DNA of 64,000 nt. It comes from Sphagnum magellanicum (taxonomy: Eukaryota > Streptophyta > Sphagnopsida > Sphagnales > Sphagnaceae). The notes beneath the pieces are model-generated. The model did no database searches and had not been told where the DNA came from. It worked only from the letters and a program-made list of their open reading frames with translations. Numbering within the stretch: the stretch's first letter is position 1; each line of letters begins with the position of its first letter. The position numbers and the translations under genes were made by a program. The stretch is taken from assembly GCA_021904315.1 (NCBI GenBank), contig CM038919.1:10230001-10294000 (forward strand). Direction: 5' to 3'. Shown here in pieces: positions 59,257 to 64,000 of the stretch.

Positions 59257-61883
59257 TTTTATGTTGTTAGTTCTGTATTTGTTTTCATTTTGCATATTTT
59301 GAATATTTATGTTAGACCAACATTGTATACTGATAATATTTTTGTTATATATGTGATTATATTGTGGTTGGCATTAACATACACCTCAAGTCCTTAAACT
59401 TTCCCAATGTAGCATATAAAATTAGAGAGAATAAAAAAAATGACAAAAAATTTACAAGTTTTATTCAAAAATTGTTTACATCTGGTGGCCACCAGGTGGC
59501 CCTCCTTGTATTCACAATGTTAAGTTAAGTCCAAAATTAACATTTTAGTCTAGAATTAATTAAATACATGTTCTTACCTCAGTTAGATTTTTTAGATTTC
59601 ATTATATATATGTATTCTCCCAATTAATGATTTATAGAATTAGACTCTTTCAAACATTTGTATATTATTTTTTCTTTTTTACATCAATTGTATACTTCTA
59701 CTAAAGGGCCCTTTAAACTTGTTTATTCCATTTGGCCTTCAAGTTGAACATTCCTCTACCAAATGCACTGTTTTTTTTTTAGAATTTAAAAAATCTTAAA
59801 AAATGGCAATGTGATTGCCATCGCTGTGGTGCACACTAAAAACATGGATTAAAAAAAGGGAAAAAAAGAAAATAGAAGTCTAGAGCTTGGCGATGGCAGT
59901 TGAGGTTTGAAAACAGGAGGAGGGGAGGGCAAAGGAGTATAGGAAGCAGGTAGGTAGTGATGGTAGGTCATTAGATTAGCGGCAGCAAAGATGATAAAGG
60001 GAAAAGGAAAAATCAAAGGTCAACAAAGATGAGAAAGGGGAAAGGAGGAAAAAAAACCTGGTTGGGTCAGGGTGAGGCTCAATGAACCAGATGGGGTGCA
60101 GATGGGAAAACGGGATCGGTGCATTGGTGGGTGCTGGGTCACTTTGGCCCTTTACAATAGTATTGCCTCCTAGAAGTGGGGAATTTCATGTGGGGTAATG
60201 CCAGAGGCTGTGGGCATTACTGGAATAAGGGCCTGTGAAAGGTGGAGTTGAGGGGGGCCCTGATTCTGGAAATGTACACAGCCAAGGGCATTACACTATT
60301 GCATTGACAGATTTTATTATTTTTCTTTTTTCCCATGATATCTGGTGGATACCTATCAGACACTTGCAGGGTATCATGAGGAAAATAAAAACTAACATGA
60401 GAATTTTGAAAAGTGAAATGCCTATGTCTGGTGGCATTTTGCTTTTCAAAATGTCCTGTAAGCTTTTACGCTCTGTAAGAGTATAATACACGACAAGAAA
60501 TGAAATGCCTACTGTGAGTGTGGGGAATGGAGACCACTAATTTTTGATCATGGGTCTAGTAAACTCCATCGTCTGAACTTGACTGAAGCACGAAGATGGT
60601 TCATCCACATTTCCAAACCAATCGTCTCTCTCTCTCCCCTCTCACAGAGTGTCTAGAACTCATAAGAAGATACCAACAAGAAGATGTTCAAAGAGACATG
60701 AATAACTAATTTAATGAGTTGCCAAACTAGATGGGTATATGATCCCTTAATTGATTTCTGGCTTCCACATATCCTACCTAGGCAAATATGGGATCCAATG
60801 GATTGACGAATCTGACTGATTCATGAAGGCAAATTAATACCTATATATGTGGGCTTAATTAATCAGATGCTGTGGAAGGTTTATTTTATTCCTGGTTAGA
60901 TCATTAGTAGTTTCTCTGGGTGTCAAGAATATACAATTTATGTTAGCCTGAACATAAATGAATGATTGTGAATAATCTTGAACTTCTTTTGGCCTCAAAT
61001 TAGTGCTCTATAAGTTAAGTTCCACTCTAGTACTAAGTACTCACATCTAGTTTTGTATTGCATCTCAGCAAGATCGAAGGGGTTTGATTAAATATATCCA
61101 TTGAGGCCATTTGTAACTTATGGATCCACCGTGGTTGAAACTAAAATAAGATAAAATTCCAAGAGAGGTTAAGTGGTCAGAAACAGAACTGTCAACGACA
61201 AGATTTCTAATGGTATAATTAAGCATCGATTAAGTTCCTGAATTGATCTTGCAGCATCATATACTCTGTGTAGTATGCAGATCATCACGTCCACATGCAG
61301 TCGACACTAAAAGAAAATTGTTGCATTTTTTAAAGTAGATTATGCGTGTACCAGCTATAACTGATATGCAGCTCGCACTTACAAAAGGATCCCAGTAAAT
61401 TTCAAAGACATACTCGGTACATGGGGTTGGCACACATGAATTCAGCAGCTTTATTATATAATATCATGTTAATATGGATCCAAGGCCGATCCCAATATGG
61501 ACAAAGGTCGAAGAATCGCAATATGGCCATCCTAATCTCAGCTAAATATTGTAGTAGCTATATATACGTCTACGCAAGTAGCTTAGGGCTAAAATCTATA
61601 GTGCAAATTACTTGCTTGTTGCATATTATATCCTAATCGGATCTATAAGGGCTCACAACAAAAAGAAAAAAAAAACCCAGGACATCGAGTAAGCAACATC
61701 AGTGATTGATTGTGGCTACACTCTGCTAGCTGTAGACTCTAGTGGAATCAGGACGCCCAAATCTTGCGGGAGACAAATTTTGCTTCTCTTTAACTACCCC
61801 AATTTCAACTTCTTTAAGATGCTGGATCGTGACAGAATTAGCAGCTCATGGTGCAACACCCTCATGAGTGGCAACCTCATGCA
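59257..61883. other. Unassigned DNA, AT-rich then mixed
   Basis: At about 59880-60250 the plus strand is purine-rich with GGGAGGGC-like words. The word GGGCATTAC recurs at about 60211 and 60287. A TC dinucleotide run lies near 60630. From about 60650 the composition becomes balanced and less repetitive, which would fit non-coding DNA near a host gene. The ORFs at 60235-60491 on both strands and at 61421-61636 have no motif. Confidence 0.4.
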
Positions 61884-62384
61884 TCAATAACCATTGCCGC
61901 AATAGGGGCAAGGTATAGTCTTGCAGCGATGGGTATCTGGGTAGCTGAATATAGGGATGGGATGTGATTCATCTGCGTGCGACTTTTCAACAGAATTGAA
62001 CTTCCGGCCTGCATCGATCAATGGCGCCGCCTGTCGCTGACCGTAGTACATTGAGCAGGGAAATCTTGTGCCGCGGGGCAGCCGCGTGAGATCTGCAGGA
62101 ATAGCGATAAAAGACGAATAACCATCCGAGGATCCCCCTCTGCGACTACCACTGGAGTCATCGGCGCCGCCCACTTGCGGCCAATTGACAAACTCTTGCG
62201 CAACTTGAAGATTCCTGTCAGAGGCTAACACAGAAACGTGCGTGCGACCCTGACGTCGACCTCTTCTCGATGATCCGCAATAATCGCATGAAGAACCCGG
62301 AGTACACTGGCAGTTGTGCGGCGGATCACCGTAGGTAATGACCAGCATAGACTTCTTCTGAGCAGCACTAGTCATGATTGCCAT
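61884..62384 (-). CDS. Hypothetical protein, 166 codons, possible host gene
   Basis: This minus-strand ORF begins ATGGCAATCATGAC at 62384 and ends TAA at 61886-61884. It is the longest ORF outside transposon relics and lies in clearly GC-richer DNA. The translation has an N-terminal CxC...CxxC cluster (HNCQCTPGSSCDYCG), a following Arg-rich SSRRGRRQGR, a Ser/Gly-rich middle (DDSSGSRRGGSSDGYS) and a C-terminal CKTIPCPYCGNGY. Paired cysteines at both ends could bind metal. I recognise no family, see no signal peptide and no membrane segment. A TATATAAA on the same strand lies about 540 bp upstream. It may be a full single-exon gene or one exon of a longer one; chance is not excluded. Confidence 0.45.
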   Translation of the reverse strand: MAIMTSAAQKKSMLVITYGDPPHNCQCTPGSSCDYCGSSRRGRRQGRTHVSVLASDRNLQVAQEFVNWPQVGGADDSSGSRRGGSSDGYSSFIAIPADLTRLPRGTRFPCSMYYGQRQAAPLIDAGRKFNSVEKSHADESHPIPIFSYPDTHRCKTIPCPYCGNGY

Positions 62385-62539
62385 CTCGTGAGAAGGTAAT
62401 ATGGTGTATGTTGAGGATTCACAAGATATAAAAAGAGTGTTCCTGGAATCTACGAGATGACTTAAGGGAAGTGTCCACTACACAAGCTTACACAGAAACC
62501 GTATCCGGGAACCTCCAGCAATCTCACAAATGGGGAAGA

Positions 62540-62850
62540 CACGAACTTTGCAATTTCAGATCAGAGCTGCGTGTACTGTACGGTTCGGAGTACTGGACTT
62601 GCACCGGAGGAATTACTGATTTAATTCCAAGTCGACGGGATAAGAGAGGGCAGGCAAGAGACAAAGAATTCGAGCTGGAAGTTGGTCCAACCTGAGCTTG
62701 AATGAATCCAGGAAGCCACACTCAGAAAGCAATGCTGGAGCTTAGAAAGAAAAGTTGGAATCTCAGATTAAAGCTGTGTGTATAACTCAGACATTCACTA
62801 GACCTGAAGGAGAATTGCTGGGGATATGAGAGGGCAGGCTGCAGTGAGCA
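62540..62850. repeat. Short diverged duplication
   Basis: About 62545-62660 and about 62755-62850 share 'aatttcagatcagagctgcgtgta' / 'aatctcagattaaagctgtgtgta'-type starts and 'gagagggcaggc' ends, in the same orientation and about 200 bp apart. The copies differ by several indels. It lies upstream of the minus-strand ORF at 61884-62384. Confidence 0.45.
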
Positions 62851-62917
62851 CGAGGCGCAACGAAATTAGGGATGAATAGCTTATGAAGAACTTGCCAGTC
62901 TCTTCTGGAGTAACTAG

Positions 62918-62925
62918 TTTATATA
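62918..62925 (-). promoter_or_regulatory. Possible TATA box
   Basis: The minus strand reads TATATAAA in a GC-richer setting. It could direct transcription toward the ORF at 62384-61884 with a leader of about 500 bp or an intron in the leader. Distance and lack of other support keep this weak. Confidence 0.2.
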
Positions 62926-64000
62926 GAGAACTGATCAGTGCAGCAGCTGCAGCAGATGGTATTACGTCGATCTCTGCACGAAAATTCATTAGAGCTGCTG
63001 CAGTGATGATGAGAAGTAATTTCCTGACAATTGAGGCATTCGTCGGGCATGACGGGACTACTAGAGATCGCCGCAGGCAGCTCATCTTTGGATTCTGAGA
63101 AAGTACAGATCACCTAGTACAGGACTAGTCCCCAACATCAGTGAAGTTCCAAAATTCGAAGTCCTTGGGGGAGGGAGACCAGATCACTAGTGGAGTGTGA
63201 CGTTTGTTTAGCAAGATTCCTGTCCTGTTGCTTAAGAAAGATTTGGAAAGTGGATGAGACAAATTAATCAGCAGCTGCAAATTATGGTCGTAATTCTCGA
63301 CCAGTGCCATTCTGGGCAAATCTATTACGTTTTTAGGGGCCACGTTTAAACAAGAATCAGTAAGTGATGGTGGGTAACCATGAGAATTGTTTTGTTGTTG
63401 TTGTGGGGGAGTCGGAACTAGTGGTGACCCATTGACATTCTCCTTACAGTAAATGGGATTTTGTCTGAAGTTACGACAAACAACAGTTGTGCTTTCTGGT
63501 CGGTCAAACCTACGGAACTTCTCCTTGATTCCAATGTTTATTTTGGAGCCTTGTCAAATGTTCTGGCCTCCGGGTACCATTCGTCAAATGCCTAGGTGAC
63601 GGGGTTGCAGCCCGTGCTTGGGACTCTACAATGCGCCTAAATTATACCCTTCCACGGAGTATTCACGGGTAATTATGGAAATTGAAGGGCATATTGAGCC
63701 TTTGAAGATCACGTGTGCTAAGCAAATATCAATTATCTACAGTTTTCTTTTGGTCTGATCAGTTCTGAGTCTCCAACCTAGATTAATCAAAATAGGGCTA
63801 AAACTTTGGTGTGAATAAGTTTGAAGTAGATTGAATTTGGGGGTTATTATCCTGTACAGAACTTTGGACCTATATTCTAATTGTTTGATTAGTTCTAAGT
63901 AGTTGTGATTAGGTTGAGCAATGATCTCATGGTGTACGATTAACCATTACATCAACAATCTAATAAAAGTTCACAAAAAATATTTTTTATGTTTTTCTTT
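62926..64000. other. GC-richer DNA with no assigned gene
   Basis: Short ORFs on both strands at 62883-63113 and 63125-63343 overlap one another and have no domain I recognise. The composition remains balanced until about 63750, then turns AT-rich. It may be promoter or upstream sequence of the minus-strand gene candidate. Confidence 0.35.

Noticed and set aside
62798-63098. Ala-rich ORFs on both strands near 62.9 kb
   Set aside because: They overlap each other across a GCAGCAGCTGCAGCAG palindromic triplet run, which gives Ala/Ser runs in several frames; no domain is visible.

Overview
The window is intergenic DNA from a large, repeat-rich plant nuclear genome. The retroelement and DNA-transposon families, the plant-type primer binding sites, the AT-rich background and the lack of any intact gene over most of the 64 kb all point this way. 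The mix of element families suggests a gymnosperm or another large-genome land plant, but that is inference. I saw no rRNA, tRNA, CRISPR or prokaryotic-style operon.

Layout. 1-6.06 kb: AT-rich DNA with dispersed repeats and no gene I can support. 6.07-14.54 kb: a chain of three hAT-like, GAACC-rich small elements (A, B, C) joined through similar 8-bp sequences. The middle one (B) is split by a 7.07-kb element that I read as pogo-like (Tc1/mariner superfamily): TA at both ends, 13-bp terminal inverted repeats, and a decayed transposase with a psq-type helix-turn-helix and an LILDGHGS motif. Two solo LTRs of one family, in opposite orientation, have landed inside that transposase gene. 14.5-19.6 kb: mostly unassigned, with two weak exon candidates. 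19.60-29.12 kb: a nest of a hAT-like element containing a Ty3/gypsy retrotransposon, whose 3' LTR contains a third solo LTR of the same family. 29.13-34.98 kb: a TIR-bearing small element, a decayed Ty1/copia fragment and degenerate GAACC repeats. 34.98-40.25 kb: a Ty1/copia element with both LTRs, PBS, PPT and a broken polyprotein. 40.69-40.99 kb: another complete hAT-like small element.

43.5-49.3 kb holds the relic of a large repeat-borne gene with an HTHEDID motif (DUF7869-like), split by a 2.2-kb CACTA element with a 3-bp AAA duplication. 52.4-56.5 kb holds a Mutator-like (MULE) transposase relic with a SWIM zinc finger, itself carrying a 743-bp TIR element. 57.9-58.3 kb repeats the C-terminal part of the DUF7869-like gene. 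58.68-59.26 kb is a tandem array of exactly 144-bp period with alternating A-B-A-B monomers. The last 3 kb is richer in GC and has one minus-strand ORF of 166 codons (62384-61884), the best candidate for an ordinary host gene.

All transposon genes here carry stops, frameshifts or lost catalytic residues, so I expect none to act autonomously. Target-site duplications allow the insertions to be ordered: the hAT-like elements and the pogo-like, MULE and DUF7869-like genes are older; the gypsy element, the CACTA element and the solo LTRs came later.
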